Source: an uncultured Oscillospiraceae bacterium (GTDB lineage Bacteria > Bacillota_A > Clostridia > Oscillospirales > Oscillospiraceae). Taken from it: 6,733 nt of DNA. The notes under the pieces are model-generated. The model saw nothing but the letters and a program-made list of their open reading frames with translations, had not been told where the DNA came from and made no database searches. The DNA lies in assembly GCA_934635515.1 (NCBI GenBank), contig CAKTZK010000078.1, forward strand, positions 1 to 6,733, written 5' to 3'. A program made the translations under genes and the position numbers. Shown piece after piece: positions 6,200 through 6,733 of this stretch (its first letter is position 1; each line of letters opens with the position of its first letter).

Positions 6200-6242
6200 C
6201 TCCTGTCGGAACAAAATTCACAGAAGAAAGGAACAAAAAGAG

Positions 6243-6733
6243 ATGGGTATTTATGAGGAATTGGTTGGCCGGGGACTCATCGCCCAAGTGACCAACGAAG
6301 ACGAGATCCGTGAAATGGTAAACAACGGAAAGGCAACCTTCTACATTGGATTTGACTGCACGGCGGACTCTCTGCATGTGGGACATTTTATGGCTCTGTG
6401 CCTGATGAAGCGGCTGCAGATGGCCGGCAACAAGCCCATCGCCTTGATCGGCGGCGGCACCACCATGATCGGTGACCCCTCCGGGCGGACGGACATGCGC
6501 AAGATGCTCACCCGGGAGGACATCGTACACAACGCCGAGTGCTTCAAGCGCCAGATGGAGAAGTTTATTGATTTCTCCGACGACAAGGCGCTGATGCTGT
6601 ATAACTCCGAGTGGCTGATGCCGCTGAATTACATTGAGCTGCTGCGGGAGGTAGGCGCCTGCTTCTCCGTGAACAACATGCTGCGGGCCAAGTGCTATGA
6701 GCAGCGGATGGAGAAGGGCCTCAGCTTCCTGGA
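6243..6733 (+). CDS. tyrS: Tyrosyl-tRNA synthetase, N-terminal part (3' partial)
   Basis: TyrRS is a cytosolic class I aminoacyl-tRNA synthetase that activates tyrosine with ATP and loads it on tRNA-Tyr. The first 163 codons are present and the frame is open to the window edge. Landmarks of the catalytic Rossmann domain are [15 protein letters not shown] at 34-48, which contains tyrosine-pocket residues (Y34, D38) and the class I HIGH signature as HVGH (45-48), then [13 protein letters not shown] at 70-82 and FSVNNML at 141-147. The KMSKS loop and the S4-like tRNA-binding domain must lie beyond the window. The ATG at 6243 is supported by AAAGGA (6227-6232), 10 nt upstream, and gives the expected N-terminus [13 protein letters not shown]. 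The gene follows a T-box whose specifier is a Tyr codon, which independently confirms the identity. Some Firmicutes carry a second TyrRS (TyrZ); the full-length sequence would settle which subgroup this is. Confidence 0.96.
   Translation, partial: MGIYEELVGRGLIAQVTNEDEIREMVNNGKATFYIGFDCTADSLHVGHFMALCLMKRLQMAGNKPIALIGGGTTMIGDPSGRTDMRKMLTREDIVHNAECFKRQMEKFIDFSDDKALMLYNSEWLMPLNYIELLREVGACFSVNNMLRAKCYEQRMEKGLSFL

Noticed and set aside
6065..6256. Small plus-strand open frame in the tyrS leader (63 codons)
   Set aside because: It runs through the T-box structure and terminator and into tyrS in another frame, and has no family features. The RNA structure explains the region.
1..6733. Possible novel defence, mobile or other undescribed system
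   Set aside because: All genes are conserved core families in a largely classical order. No repeats, integrase, transposase, toxin-antitoxin pair or unknown gene is visible.

Overview
This window is a GC-rich piece of a Gram-positive chromosome, most likely from a clostridial lineage such as the Oscillospirales (that placement is inference). The evidence is threefold: strong GGAGG-type ribosome binding sites, a T-box riboswitch, and the Firmicutes gene order dxs-tlyA-nadK-argR-recN. All genes lie on the + strand. I saw no mobile element, CRISPR array, tRNA or rRNA.

Region 1 (1-5873) looks like one polycistronic unit with almost no space between genes. It holds the 3' end of a DUF21/CNNM-like membrane protein gene, then dxs (first enzyme of the MEP isoprenoid pathway), tlyA (rRNA 2'-O-methyltransferase), nadK (NAD kinase), argR (arginine repressor) and recN (DNA repair ATPase). 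Two junctions, dxs/tlyA and nadK/argR, overlap by 11 nt, and the others are 6-17 nt apart, so translational coupling is likely. Each internal Shine-Dalgarno site sits in or next to the end of the gene before it. The genes serve different pathways; what they share is long-conserved synteny, known from the Bacillus dxs-yqxC-ahrC-recN order, rather than one process.

Region 2 (5874-6242) is a 369-nt intergenic stretch that is almost entirely regulatory. It has a perfect TTGACA-N17-TATAAT promoter starting 7 nt after the recN stop, then a complete tyrosine-specific T-box leader. The leader contains Stem I with a UAC specifier, a Stem II/F-box element, extra hairpins, an antiterminator with UGGU, and a competing intrinsic terminator.

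Region 3 (6243-6733) is the first 163 codons of tyrS (tyrosyl-tRNA synthetase), running off the window. Uncharged tRNA-Tyr is expected to bind the leader and allow read-through into tyrS.

I looked for an undescribed system and did not find one: every gene belongs to a well-known family with its key residues in place. The most notable points are a compensated antiterminator variant in the T-box, the lack of any separate terminator after recN, and tyrS standing where spoIVB-spo0A usually follow recN.
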